Of a stretch of DNA of 42,172 nt, positions 22,698-31,120 are shown piece by piece. The DNA comes from JAILLW01 sp045640525 (GTDB lineage: Bacteria; Bacillota; Clostridia; Lachnospirales; Lachnospiraceae). Below the pieces are notes generated by a model. It was not told the origin of the DNA and ran no database searches. It saw nothing but the letters and a program-made list of their open reading frames with translations. The position numbers and the translations under genes were made by a program. Numbering within the stretch: the first letter of the stretch is position 1; each line of letters opens with the position of its first letter. The stretch is from assembly GCA_045640525.1 (NCBI GenBank), contig JAZUFE010000050.1, positions 1 through 42,172 on the forward strand, read 5' to 3'.

Positions 22698-24413
22698 TTA
22701 GAAGAACGTATCCACCAATGGAAGTATTGCATCCGGCTTGGCACTAAACTTATCTTTCAATGCCTTATAATCTCCGGTGTAGTAATAACCATACATACAG
22801 TTAGCAACACCTTCCTGATCGCCTGTATATATCGGTATATACGGGAACTGCTCATCAAATCTACATATCCAGAAGATTCTGTCTCTGGTATCACCGTCAG
22901 CATAATCTGTTACAGGAGTTCCATATGCATGTCCATCAGCTCCCATAGCATCAATAACAGTCGGAAGCAGGTCACAGTGACATATCGGTGCATCTGTAGT
23001 AATCATCGCCTCATGGGTCTCGCCCGGTTTCTTCATGAAGAAAATAACCTGAGGTTCTTCAGGGCTTCCGTGATCCGAAGTAATAATGATAGTTGAATTA
23101 TCATAAGCACCTGCATCCTTGAGTTGTTTCAGGTATTCTTCCATAATCACCATACAACCCTCGGAGTTATCTTCCAATGAAGCATCCTCGGTCTCGTCAT
23201 ATGTACCGTCAGCTTTGGTTGCCCTGTCATGGTCTCCCATCAAGTGCTGAATCAGGAAATAATTGGATTCATCGGTTGTATGAACCTTCTCTTCGTCAAG
23301 CCTTTTCATGAAGTCGTAGTTATTGTGTGCTCGTGATGCATTAACGTTATACACGATATTCTCATATTCGGACACATTGGTGTAGCAGCAGTTTTTCAAA
23401 AACTCCGGTGCCATTCTGTAAGCCGACATCTTGGATACGGTAGACAATAACAATTGCTTATCAACTTCAACCGTTGTTGCGGAATTCGCCAGATTATCAA
23501 ACATACCCTCAAGTATCCTTATGTCATTAGTTCCTCGATAAATACTTGATTCGGGAGTAAAGATATTGACCTTATAATTCTGGGAATGCATGGTATCAAA
23601 TATGCGCTTATAGTTCGGATCTTCCCAAAGCGTCTTGGTCCATTCGTTAATCGTAACGGTATTGTCAACGTGAGCTCCCGTCAGCATATGTAACATTGAA
23701 GGGAAGGTTCCGAAATATGTACAATCGGCATTATTGTAATATGTAAAATCATGCAAATAATCCAAAGCGTCCGGATACTTATCAAGCATCGGTTCCAAAT
23801 ATTCGTTACTGAAATAATCAAGTACAATTACAATAACGTTCTCTTTGGAAGAAACCGTCATCTGCTCTTCTCCCGAAAGAAACCAGTCTTCTGCAGGTCT
23901 TTCGTACGCTTCTTCTCCCGCGCCGAGAATTAGCGATACAAGTCCTGCCGCCTGAATCACTATTAAAAATGCTGCCACTCCTACGGCTACTTTCTTGAAA
24001 AGCTCGGATTTCTTCAAAGCGAAGAAAATGAAAGCTGCCAATACAACCACCCAAATGATTGTATTGAATATTTCTACTCCGAGAGTTGAGGCATATCCGT
24101 TGGGGTTTTGTCCCAATAGGTCAAGATTTTGATTTAAAAACATGACCTGAACATATCCTAGAACGCCCAGTGCTAAACTAAAAGATGTCAGAACATAAAA
24201 TATTCTCTTCGGAAGGGCTGCAAATAATGCCGAAAGAACTATACTTACAGCCAGCATCATTCCGATACACATCCAGACGAATTCACCGTATTTGAATTCA
24301 AACTGCGAAACATTCGAAAAGAAAATCTCCGAGGGTCCGAACCAAAAGAGCATGAAGCTTAGCAGAAGGTTCGGTGCAAATGCTGTTCCAAATTTTTTCA
24401 AATACTTTTTCAT
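22698..24413 (-). CDS. LtaS/EptA-like membrane phosphotransferase (sulfatase fold)
   Basis: The 571-residue protein has about five N-terminal membrane helices (residues 10-190) and an extracellular alkaline-phosphatase/sulfatase-fold domain. Metal-site features are NVIVIVLDYF, a Thr nucleophile candidate in YFGTFPSML, and ITSDHG at 444-449. DLLPTVIDAMG is also typical. Relatives transfer phosphoglycerol or phosphoethanolamine to surface polymers. The ATG at 24413 starts one base after the pntC stop with an AGGA site, so the two are tightly coupled. That coupling makes it a candidate for handling AEP, possibly as CMP-AEP:polymer transferase, although relatives use lipid donors. The 24467 start lies inside pntC and is less likely. 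The true substrate is unknown. Confidence 0.85.
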   Translation of the reverse strand: MKKYLKKFGTAFAPNLLLSFMLFWFGPSEIFFSNVSQFEFKYGEFVWMCIGMMLAVSIVLSALFAALPKRIFYVLTSFSLALGVLGYVQVMFLNQNLDLLGQNPNGYASTLGVEIFNTIIWVVVLAAFIFFALKKSELFKKVAVGVAAFLIVIQAAGLVSLILGAGEEAYERPAEDWFLSGEEQMTVSSKENVIVIVLDYFSNEYLEPMLDKYPDALDYLHDFTYYNNADCTYFGTFPSMLHMLTGAHVDNTVTINEWTKTLWEDPNYKRIFDTMHSQNYKVNIFTPESSIYRGTNDIRILEGMFDNLANSATTVEVDKQLLLSTVSKMSAYRMAPEFLKNCCYTNVSEYENIVYNVNASRAHNNYDFMKRLDEEKVHTTDESNYFLIQHLMGDHDRATKADGTYDETEDASLEDNSEGCMVIMEEYLKQLKDAGAYDNSTIIITSDHGSPEEPQVIFFMKKPGETHEAMITTDAPICHCDLLPTVIDAMGADGHAYGTPVTDYADGDTRDRIFWICRFDEQFPYIPIYTGDQEGVANCMYGYYYTGDYKALKDKFSAKPDAILPLVDTFF

Positions 24414-24414
24414 T

Positions 24415-25131
24415 CTACTTAATCCTATATCTTTCATCAATCGCCTGTAGTTCGGCGAATGTATCAATCTCGACTATATCCGATAACTTGCACTCACGAA
24501 CACGAACGGAATACTTATCTTTAAACATAACAAGAGGAACCTGTTCCCAATACATCTGATGACCACCTTCGGAATCAAAAGCTGTCTTCAAGTCCTCCGC
24601 AAGCTTCCTACCGTCTTCCTTAGACCAAAATGAAATTCCTACCATCTGATGACAAGGGTGATCCGATTCGGTACATTCCTCGGTTATTACACCATCCTTC
24701 GTCTCAAAGCACCAGTCATCGGTTCTATCCACAGGGATAGCCAGAAAATCCGAACTGTCATGATACTTGGTGATAATCGAAGGATTGGATATGCACAAGT
24801 CCGCTTCCAATACATAAGCATTCTCCAGCAAATCTTTAGCGGCCAATGCGGACGAAATATTGTTGGCCTCCGTATAAATATCATTATCTATGAACTTAAT
24901 CATCGGGTATTTATAAAGCAGTTGGTCGAATTGCTCCTTAAGGTAGCCTCTGACTATATATATTTCCTCAATTCCTGCTGCCAATACCGCATCTATCAAT
25001 CCGTCTATTATTCTCTTGCCATGAACCCGAATCAACGGTTTGGGGGTATTAATGGTAATCGGAACCATTCTTGAACCGAATCCTGCGGCTACAAATATTG
25101 CTCTCTTGGCTTCATACTTACATTCACTCAT
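24415..25131 (-). CDS. pntC: CTP:2-aminoethylphosphonate cytidylyltransferase (PntC/LicC-like)
   Basis: This enzyme probably joins CTP and AEP to CMP-AEP, the activated donor for phosphonate transfer. The nucleotidyltransferase signature is FVAAGFGSRMVPIT (residues 13-26), followed by TPKPLIRV and the PntC/LicC-typical IVRGYLKEQF, NDIYTEANNISS and VLEADLCIS. The metal-binding VEIDTFAEL is near the C-terminus. The length of 238 residues fits single-domain members. LicC-type choline-phosphate activation is the main alternative, but the operon contains the three AEP biosynthesis genes directly upstream, which decides for AEP. The start overlaps the decarboxylase stop by one base (TAATG), with a GGAG site 8 bases upstream. 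Confidence 0.88.
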   Translation of the reverse strand: MSECKYEAKRAIFVAAGFGSRMVPITINTPKPLIRVHGKRIIDGLIDAVLAAGIEEIYIVRGYLKEQFDQLLYKYPMIKFIDNDIYTEANNISSALAAKDLLENAYVLEADLCISNPSIITKYHDSSDFLAIPVDRTDDWCFETKDGVITEECTESDHPCHQMVGISFWSKEDGRKLAEDLKTAFDSEGGHQMYWEQVPLVMFKDKYSVRVRECKLSDIVEIDTFAELQAIDERYRIK

Positions 25132-26252
25132 TACAATGTCTCCAAATACTCCATGAAATTAATCTTATTCTCCATTGCTGTAGTGGTAGGTCTGCCCAAA
25201 TCATCGCGTGCACCTATACCACACTTAACTTCTACCAAGCTTAGCTCATTAATCTTCTTGGCGTTCTCCAGCGCTTCGTCCAAAGCCTCAAGTGTATCAA
25301 CGCATACGGCGTTTGGATATCCGCAGGCTCTCGCTATGGCACATAAATCAATCTTGGATGCAACCGTAGGCATTCCTCCGACAGTTTCATGAGCACCATT
25401 GTTAATCACTACATGTACCATATTGGAAGGCTTATTGGCACCAACCAATGCCATCGAGCCCATATGCATCAATACGGCACCGTCGCCGTCTATGCACCAT
25501 ACTCTGGTTGAAGGCTTATTTAGGGCAACACCGAGTGCTATTGAAGAGCTGTGTCCCATGGAACCAACTGTTAAGAAATCATACTTGTGTGACTGTTCCT
25601 TGGCAGCTCTTGTTTCAAACAGTTCTCTTGAAGCCTTACCTGTAGTAGATACTATCGGGTCCTCTCCTGCTGCCTTGGCTATATGCTGAATAATCTCTTC
25701 TCGTACGAGCTTATTCTCATTCTTATACTCAACAGCCACATCCGTCTTAAGAGCACCTTTCTTAACTACGAAAGCTACCTGCAGTCCTTTGGCAAGGTCT
25801 TCTTCAAAAGATTTCATGGCTGATTTGATATCTTCTTCTGTTGTATCTGCCGTTATTACGAAACTTCTGATATTCATGTCATCAAGGAGCTTAACCGTTA
25901 CTTCCCCTTGATAAATATGCTGAGGTTCATCATGAACTCCCGGCTCTCCTCTCCATCCGATAACAAATATCATGGGAATTCCGTATACCTTCTCGTTAAG
26001 CAAAGATGCAACGGGATTAATAATATTGCCTTCTCCGGAATTCTGCATATAAACAACCGGAACTTTAGATGTAGCCAGATGATATCCTGCTGCCAATGCC
26101 ACACAGTTACCTTCGTTGGCTGCTATCACATGATGGTGTTCATCAATTCCGTAAGTTCCCATCAGATAATTGCACAGTGCTTTAAGCTGTGAATCAGGGA
26201 CACCGCAGAAGAAGTCTGCTCCCATAATATCAACAAAATTTTTAACGTTCAT
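25131..26252 (-). CDS. ppd: Phosphonopyruvate decarboxylase
   Basis: Ppd is a thiamine-pyrophosphate enzyme that decarboxylates phosphonopyruvate to phosphonoacetaldehyde, pulling the unfavourable PEP mutase reaction forward. The 373-residue protein has the family start FFCGVPDSQLKALC, AANEGNCVALAAGYHLAT with the TPP-activating Glu, MQNSGEGNIINP, and the TPP/Mg motif GDGAVLMHMG...NN. GSMGHSSSIALGVAL and NNGAHETVGGMPT are also diagnostic of Ppd among TPP decarboxylases. The ATG at 26252 has AAGGGG upstream; the frame to 26276 adds eight residues without a site. It follows pepM by 63 bases, in which a weak hairpin (26277-26304) occurs. Confidence 0.95.
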   Translation of the reverse strand: MNVKNFVDIMGADFFCGVPDSQLKALCNYLMGTYGIDEHHHVIAANEGNCVALAAGYHLATSKVPVVYMQNSGEGNIINPVASLLNEKVYGIPMIFVIGWRGEPGVHDEPQHIYQGEVTVKLLDDMNIRSFVITADTTEEDIKSAMKSFEEDLAKGLQVAFVVKKGALKTDVAVEYKNENKLVREEIIQHIAKAAGEDPIVSTTGKASRELFETRAAKEQSHKYDFLTVGSMGHSSSIALGVALNKPSTRVWCIDGDGAVLMHMGSMALVGANKPSNMVHVVINNGAHETVGGMPTVASKIDLCAIARACGYPNAVCVDTLEALDEALENAKKINELSLVEVKCGIGARDDLGRPTTTAMENKINFMEYLETL

Positions 26253-26315
26253 AAATTCCCCTTCCAAAGACGACATAAAGCAGCCTCCGTTTGGAAACCG
26301 CTTTTAGTCAGATAA

Positions 26316-27611
26316 TTATAATTCATCAATCAATGAAATAATGTTCTTAATAGACATTAATCTGTCATCAACTTCCTTAGCTCTGTGATACTTCAAAATA
26401 TCCTTAGCTGTCTGCTCCATGGCCGGGAAAGCACTTCTGGTAAGCTGATTGGCATATATAACTATATTAACACCGTGTGCCGAGAGTTCTTCTTCTGTAA
26501 TGGTATTGAATGATGTAGGTACAACAACAATCGGTGTATCCTTATCTTCTGCTCGGAACTTATCGCAGAATTCAAGTATCTCGGCCGGATCTTTCTTACG
26601 CGAATGAATCATGATACCGTCTGCGCCGGCCTTGGCATATGCCCTGGCACGGTTAAGTGCATCCTCCATACCCTGCTCGAGAATTAAAGATTCGATTCTG
26701 GCAATAATCATGAAGTCATCCGTAAGCTGAACCTTCTTACCGGCCTCAATTTTGGCGCAGAAGTTCTCGATGGTATCCTGAGTCTGAGCAACTTCCGTTC
26801 CAAACAGTGAGTTCTTCTTAAGTCCCGTCTTGTCTTCGATAATTACGGCAGATACGCCCATTCTCTCAAGTGAGCGCACCGTGTATACGAAGTGCTCCGT
26901 CAATCCGCCCGTATCTCCGTCGAAGATAATAGGCTTGGTCGTAACTTCCATAACATCGTCTATGGTACGGAATCTTGATGTCATATCAACAAGTTCGATA
27001 TCCGGTTTGCCCTTGGCTGTGGAGTCACACAAAGAGCTAATCCACATGGCATCAAACTGGCTTAGTTCACCGTCATTTTCAACAATAGTCTTCTCTGCAA
27101 TCAATCCTGTTAATCCCGAATGAACCTCAATAGTCTTAACTACGGGACACAAAGATATAAGCTGGCGAAGTCTCTTACGTCTGTACTCGGGCATCATGAG
27201 TTTCTCTTTAATCTTGTCATCGGTTCTCTTAACATTTTCATTATATGTGTAAGGAACATCAACAATCTTGCCGCCATACTCGCCCACAAGTTTCTCGGCT
27301 CTGTCCCTGATAGCTTTCATAGGGCCTTCGAGCCAGTTATCACCGTGGATAATATAATCAGGCTTAATCTCCTTAACTATCTCATCATAATGAATATCCT
27401 TCTGTACAATCACCTTCGAAACTTCCGGAATACTCTCGACAAGCTTAACCCTCTCTTCGAAGCTGATGGTAGGGAAACGATTGAAGCGAATCATGGCTTC
27501 GTCGGATAATACACCGACTATAACATCGCCGAGTTTCTTGGCTTCCTTAATGATATTCATATGTCCTTCATGCAGAACATCTGTCGTAAAACACGTATAA
27601 ACCACGCTCAT
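26316..27611 (-). CDS. pepM: Phosphoenolpyruvate mutase with N-terminal nucleotidyltransferase-like domain
   Basis: PepM isomerises PEP to phosphonopyruvate, the committed C-P bond-forming step. The C-terminal domain (about 150-431) is a PEP-mutase TIM barrel with DGDTGG at 231-236 and the signature EDKx5NS (EDK 259-261, NS 267-268) that separates mutases from isocitrate-lyase relatives. Residues 1-140 are a TagD/RfaE-like cytidylyltransferase domain with HxGH (HEGH, 14-17) and the IHGDNW segment. The usual terminal nucleotide motif (R)TxGxSST is missing; the place reads YTYNENVKRTDDK. Its activity is therefore doubtful or changed. Such fusions are known. The ATG has an ideal AGGAGG site; the gene lies 8 bases after the transaminase. 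Confidence 0.95.
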   Translation of the reverse strand: MSVVYTCFTTDVLHEGHMNIIKEAKKLGDVIVGVLSDEAMIRFNRFPTISFEERVKLVESIPEVSKVIVQKDIHYDEIVKEIKPDYIIHGDNWLEGPMKAIRDRAEKLVGEYGGKIVDVPYTYNENVKRTDDKIKEKLMMPEYRRKRLRQLISLCPVVKTIEVHSGLTGLIAEKTIVENDGELSQFDAMWISSLCDSTAKGKPDIELVDMTSRFRTIDDVMEVTTKPIIFDGDTGGLTEHFVYTVRSLERMGVSAVIIEDKTGLKKNSLFGTEVAQTQDTIENFCAKIEAGKKVQLTDDFMIIARIESLILEQGMEDALNRARAYAKAGADGIMIHSRKKDPAEILEFCDKFRAEDKDTPIVVVPTSFNTITEEELSAHGVNIVIYANQLTRSAFPAMEQTAKDILKYHRAKEVDDRLMSIKNIISLIDEL

Positions 27612-27619
27612 ACTGCCTC

Positions 27620-28744
27620 CTAATACTTAACCGGTATCTGTATACCGTATATTTCCAATGCTTCTTTGAATACTGCAAAGAAATCTTCTATATCTTTCAC
27701 ATCAATTGCACCAAGTGCGCACAATCTAAAGGTATTGGTAGTTGAAATCTTACCGGGATAGATTGTGAATCCGCGCTCATAGCAATAATCATGAACCTTC
27801 TCGAAATCCCAATTGGCATCATTGGGGTAGATTGCTGAAACAACAAGTCCCGTCTGTTCTTCCCTCTTGATTACATCCTTAAATCCGAGTTCATCAAGTC
27901 CCTTGTGAATAGCCTCGAATACTCTTGTGTGTCTGGCCCACTTAGCCTCTTCACCTTCCCGGAAGTATTCCTTAAGCCCCTGAATGGTCGCGTATATGGT
28001 CTGAACCGGAGGTGTGAAGTGCATCTCGCCCGTCTTCTCGAAATAGTCGTACTGCAGGAATAAGTTACAGTAATAAGAACGCTTGGGATACTCAGCCGAC
28101 TTTTTGATTATGTCGGTACGTCCTATTACAAATGACAATCCCGTCATAGCCATCAGACCCTTCTGAGCCGAAGCCATGCAGAAGTCAATGTTGTCGTCAT
28201 ACACATTAATCGGTCTCATAGCATATGTCGATGTGGTATCCACTGTGAAGATTGCTCCATACTTATGAGCCAATGCACCGATTTCTCTGATTGGATTAAG
28301 GATTCCCGTTCCCGTCTCGTTATGAGTTGTATGTACAAGAGCTATATCCGGATTATTCTTTAATGTCTCTTCTACCTTACCAAGGTCAGGTCTTTGATCA
28401 ACCGGGAATTTGAGGTCAATATAAGGCATTCCGTAGTATTCACAAATTTCGGCCGCTCTCGTTGAATAAGCGCCGTTATTAACCACCAGTATCTTCTTAC
28501 CTTCGGGCAGAAGCGAATTTAGGCAAACATCAATATTAATCGTTCCGGATCCGCAAAAAAGTACCGACGTATAGTCTTCATTCTTTCCGTGAACTATCTT
28601 AACCAAGTCCTCGCGAAGACCTTTCATCAATCCTGCGAATTCCTTCTCTCTTGGGCAAATATCCGGAACCACCTGTGCCATCTTAACCGTATCGGTAGTC
28701 GTGGAAGGTCCGGGATTTAAAAGTATATTTCTTTTAATCTCCAT
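27620..28744 (-). CDS. phnW: 2-Aminoethylphosphonate-pyruvate transaminase
   Basis: This PLP enzyme interconverts phosphonoacetaldehyde plus alanine and AEP plus pyruvate; next to pepM and ppd it should run in the biosynthetic direction. The 374-residue protein starts LLNPGPSTTTDTVKMA, typical of PhnW. It has CGSGTINID, HNETGTGILNPI, the PLP Asp in TVDTTSTYAM (Asp169) and the PLP Lys195 in ASAQKGLMAMTGLSFV. It begins 3 bases after the YidC-fusion stop with a GAAAGG site overlapping that end. In catabolic clusters PhnW sits with PhnX, which is absent here. Confidence in both family and direction is high. Confidence 0.93.
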   Translation of the reverse strand: MEIKRNILLNPGPSTTTDTVKMAQVVPDICPREKEFAGLMKGLREDLVKIVHGKNEDYTSVLFCGSGTINIDVCLNSLLPEGKKILVVNNGAYSTRAAEICEYYGMPYIDLKFPVDQRPDLGKVEETLKNNPDIALVHTTHNETGTGILNPIREIGALAHKYGAIFTVDTTSTYAMRPINVYDDNIDFCMASAQKGLMAMTGLSFVIGRTDIIKKSAEYPKRSYYCNLFLQYDYFEKTGEMHFTPPVQTIYATIQGLKEYFREGEEAKWARHTRVFEAIHKGLDELGFKDVIKREEQTGLVVSAIYPNDANWDFEKVHDYCYERGFTIYPGKISTTNTFRLCALGAIDVKDIEDFFAVFKEALEIYGIQIPVKY

Positions 28745-28747
28745 GTT

Positions 28748-30652
28748 CTAGCCTTTCGATCTTTCAATCAATCTCTTAATTAAATATTTACCGCCGACAG
28801 CTCCCGAAGAACCGACATTGTAAATATATTGGTCTCTTAATTTAGCCATTGAATCAACGGTAAATCTGTCTTCATTAAACAATCTCTCGACAGCGTCCTT
28901 CACCTTGGTGATGTCTTCCGGAGAAATCGAAATACCTACTTCGTTACGCGCCTCTATATCAATAGGTACCGTCGTAAGCTCCTTATAGTCAGGATTAACT
29001 ATCTTCATCGGTGTATCAATGAACAGAACCGGTTTCAAGGTTGAGAATGCATACTCATATGCAATACTTGACCAGTCTGTGATAAGCATATCTGCCGTGT
29101 ATACAGTCTTGTTTGAAGAAAAGTCCTTCTGGAAGGTAACCTTGCCATCATACTTGGCGGCGAGTGCATCTATCTTACCTTCAAAGTGACGTACATACTG
29201 CGGATGAGGGCGAACCGTCACCTCATACTTATCCGTATCGATATTATCAAGGATACCCTCTATGCAAGAATCCATGATATTGTCCTCCTGCCAAGAAGGT
29301 GCAACCAGGATAGTCGGGCGGCTCTTAGCGGTGCTGCCTTCCTCCTTCATGATTTCTTCGTAATTGGCTTTCATATTATCAATTACCGAAGAACCCCATT
29401 CAACAAGATTCTTCTTGAAGGGAACTTCGAATTTTTCTTCACGTTCGGCAATTTCCGCCTTATTCTTCGGTCCCGAAGTGAAGATTGTATCAAAGTAATC
29501 AAGCGCATTCTTGTGGAAGGTAAGGTTAGAACTGTTAACATCATGAGGAAGATAAACATATTCTATATTTTTATCCACATAAGAACGCTTAAGCTGGAAG
29601 TTCTGAAGGTCCGGAGTGGTCATAACCATAAGCTCCGTCTCTATCTTCATCATCAAAACAATAAGCTTGTTATCTCCGATATAGTACGTATGGAAATTAT
29701 CGGATGTAAGCTTGAAAATGTCATCGTTAGGGTCGGATGTTACATAATGAATTTCAATGTCCGTCTTATTCAAAATGTACTCTATCGTATCTTTGAAATA
29801 CTTATAGAATCCGTTTCGCTCCGAATAGAATACTATCTGCTTGCGACCGGCCTTAAGGAAACGCTTGTAATCAGCTTTCTCCCTGGCAATATCTTCCTTG
29901 GTTCTGGCCTTCTGTGAAGCCTTGGCCTGGGCCTGAAGCTTGGTTAATTCTTCCTTGGATGCATTGAGTTCTTCATAATCGATGTGTTTCTTGGGATTAA
30001 TGAAGAAGTTCAAAGCATACATCTGTATGATTGAGAAGATATTACCTGCAATCCAATATAATCCTATTCCGGCAGGTACGAATAATCCAAGGTACAAAGA
30101 CAAGCCTACCGATATCGTAAGGGTAGTTGCCTTATTGGCTACACTCTGTTCGGACTGAAGTACGTTGGAAATATTCTGTGTAATACACATAACCAATGCC
30201 GATACTGCTGCCAAAACAGGAATAATCAAAACAATTCCGCCGCTCTTAATGGGGATAAGCGAAAGGTCAAGTCCAAGCCATGACATAGCCACGCCCTCGT
30301 CCATGAGGCGATATATTCCCTCAACAACACCCATTAAAAGAATAAGCTGTATGATTACGGGAATAAGGTCAAGCATCGGATGATACTTGTGTTTCTTATA
30401 AAGCTCGTATTGAGCCTCGGAAATCATATCTTTATCTCCGAAATATTTAGCCTTGAAACGGTTCATCTCAGGATACATCTTAACCATCTTAATTGAGTTA
30501 AGCTGTACCATAATCGAAACCGGAAGTAAAATTATCTTCGTCAAAAAGGTGAACAACCATATTGCCCACCCATAGTTAGTTATAATCTGATAGCATACCT
30601 TAAGCAGCCATCCAAAGAATGTACCCAAAAGTTCCATGATTCTTACCGTCAT
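28748..30652 (-). CDS. YidC/Oxa1-like domain fused to CDP-glycerol glycerophosphotransferase-like domain
   Basis: The 634-residue protein joins two families. Residues 1-225 resemble YidC/Oxa1 insertases: helix one ends in FTFLTKIILLPVSI, where canonical YidC has an Arg that is Lys here, followed by the charged loop QLNSIKMVKMYPEM and GLYWIAGNIFSIIQ near 215. A charged linker (225-265) leads to a cytoplasmic TagB/TagF-like domain (about 270-634) with APSWQEDN, RPHPQYVRHF, TDWSSIAYEY and KPVLFID, including the HP and DxSS residues expected for CDP-alditol transferases. The neighbouring AEP genes suggest that it may transfer AEP or glycerol-phosphate to a polymer at the membrane. The start is ambiguous: 30652 or Met6 at 30637 with a weak GGTAAG. 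Confidence 0.88.
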   Translation of the reverse strand: MTVRIMELLGTFFGWLLKVCYQIITNYGWAIWLFTFLTKIILLPVSIMVQLNSIKMVKMYPEMNRFKAKYFGDKDMISEAQYELYKKHKYHPMLDLIPVIIQLILLMGVVEGIYRLMDEGVAMSWLGLDLSLIPIKSGGIVLIIPVLAAVSALVMCITQNISNVLQSEQSVANKATTLTISVGLSLYLGLFVPAGIGLYWIAGNIFSIIQMYALNFFINPKKHIDYEELNASKEELTKLQAQAKASQKARTKEDIAREKADYKRFLKAGRKQIVFYSERNGFYKYFKDTIEYILNKTDIEIHYVTSDPNDDIFKLTSDNFHTYYIGDNKLIVLMMKIETELMVMTTPDLQNFQLKRSYVDKNIEYVYLPHDVNSSNLTFHKNALDYFDTIFTSGPKNKAEIAEREEKFEVPFKKNLVEWGSSVIDNMKANYEEIMKEEGSTAKSRPTILVAPSWQEDNIMDSCIEGILDNIDTDKYEVTVRPHPQYVRHFEGKIDALAAKYDGKVTFQKDFSSNKTVYTADMLITDWSSIAYEYAFSTLKPVLFIDTPMKIVNPDYKELTTVPIDIEARNEVGISISPEDITKVKDAVERLFNEDRFTVDSMAKLRDQYIYNVGSSGAVGGKYLIKRLIERSKG

Positions 30653-30679
30653 GCGCGAATTACAGATTCACGCTCTGCC

Positions 30680-30958
30680 TTACTCCTCTGTCTTAACCTC
30701 AGCCTCAGTTGTTTCTTCATCATCCTTGAAATGTACTTCCTTCTTTTCTTCTGTCTTATTCTTCTTGAAGAAAGCAGCAATCTTATGACGGAAAATTGTA
30801 AGCAAAGCACCGATGGCAATAACAACACCGGCAACAGCCTGAATGATGTAAGTAACAGCCGAAGGATCAATATAAGCATGAACCGGCTTCATCATCATAA
30901 TCATTCCACACTCAAAGAAAAACAAGAAATTGGCTACCCAAAACAAAACTTTTTTCAT
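30680..30958 (-). CDS. Small membrane protein with AYIDP motif
   Basis: The 92-residue protein opens with a hydrophobic signal-like segment (MKKVLFWVANFLFFFECG), then HAYIDPSAVTYIIQ, a second helix (AVAGVVIAIGALLTIF), and a highly charged Lys/Glu tail of about 40 residues. The AYIDP(G)-(T/S)xxYxIQ element recurs in small proteins of Gram-positive polysaccharide and sulfatase loci; its function is unknown. The ATG at 30958 has a perfect GGAGGA site eight bases upstream; the open frame continues to 30982, but that site would be inside it. It is the first gene of the long operon, 27 bases before the YidC fusion, so it may be an assembly partner of the fusion. Confidence 0.85.
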   Translation of the reverse strand: MKKVLFWVANFLFFFECGMIMMMKPVHAYIDPSAVTYIIQAVAGVVIAIGALLTIFRHKIAAFFKKNKTEEKKEVHFKDDEETTEAEVKTEE

Positions 30959-30997
30959 ATTAAACGTCCTCCATGTAAACATATTCCGATATAGTGT

Positions 30998-31025
30998 AGC
31001 ATAAAATTTCTCTTTTTTCTATCAA
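30998..31025 (-). promoter_or_regulatory. Probable promoter of the phosphonate/glycan operon
   Basis: On the minus strand TTGATA (31025-31020), a 16-base spacer and TATGCT (31003-30998). An overlapping alternative uses TAGAAA and the extended -10 TGC-TACACT (30998-30993). Either would give a leader of 25-35 bases before the ATG at 30958. No other promoter of similar quality was seen between here and 15076. Confidence 0.5.
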
Positions 31026-31063
31026 ATTCGAAATAATATTTCCTGTTCTCCTTTATCTTGGCA

Positions 31064-31093
31064 TTGTTGTTATAAACGCTTTTGTTGTATAAT
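31064..31093 (+). promoter_or_regulatory. Probable promoter of the MBOAT operon
   Basis: A perfect TATAAT at 31088-31093 is preceded after 18 bases by TTGTTG (31064-31069). It lies 27 bases before the MBOAT ATG and reads away from the phosphonate operon, so the 160-base gap is a divergent promoter region. Confidence 0.55.
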
Positions 31094-31120
31094 CAGTTCA
31101 ATAATGATTCAGAGGTACTT

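Noticed and set aside
22654..22744. Longer N-terminus of the SGNH esterase
   Set aside because: The added 30 residues overlap the upstream gene, lack a ribosome binding site, and would put 30 polar residues before an otherwise normal membrane anchor.
26277..26304. Hairpin AAAGC...GCTTT between pepM and ppd as a terminator
   Set aside because: The stem is interrupted by an internal mismatch loop and lacks a T-run; the genes on both sides form one pathway, so at most it tunes expression.
27620..28744. AEP transaminase as part of phosphonate breakdown
   Set aside because: PhnX (phosphonoacetaldehyde hydrolase) and AEP uptake genes are absent, while PEP mutase and the decarboxylase are present, so synthesis is the consistent direction.
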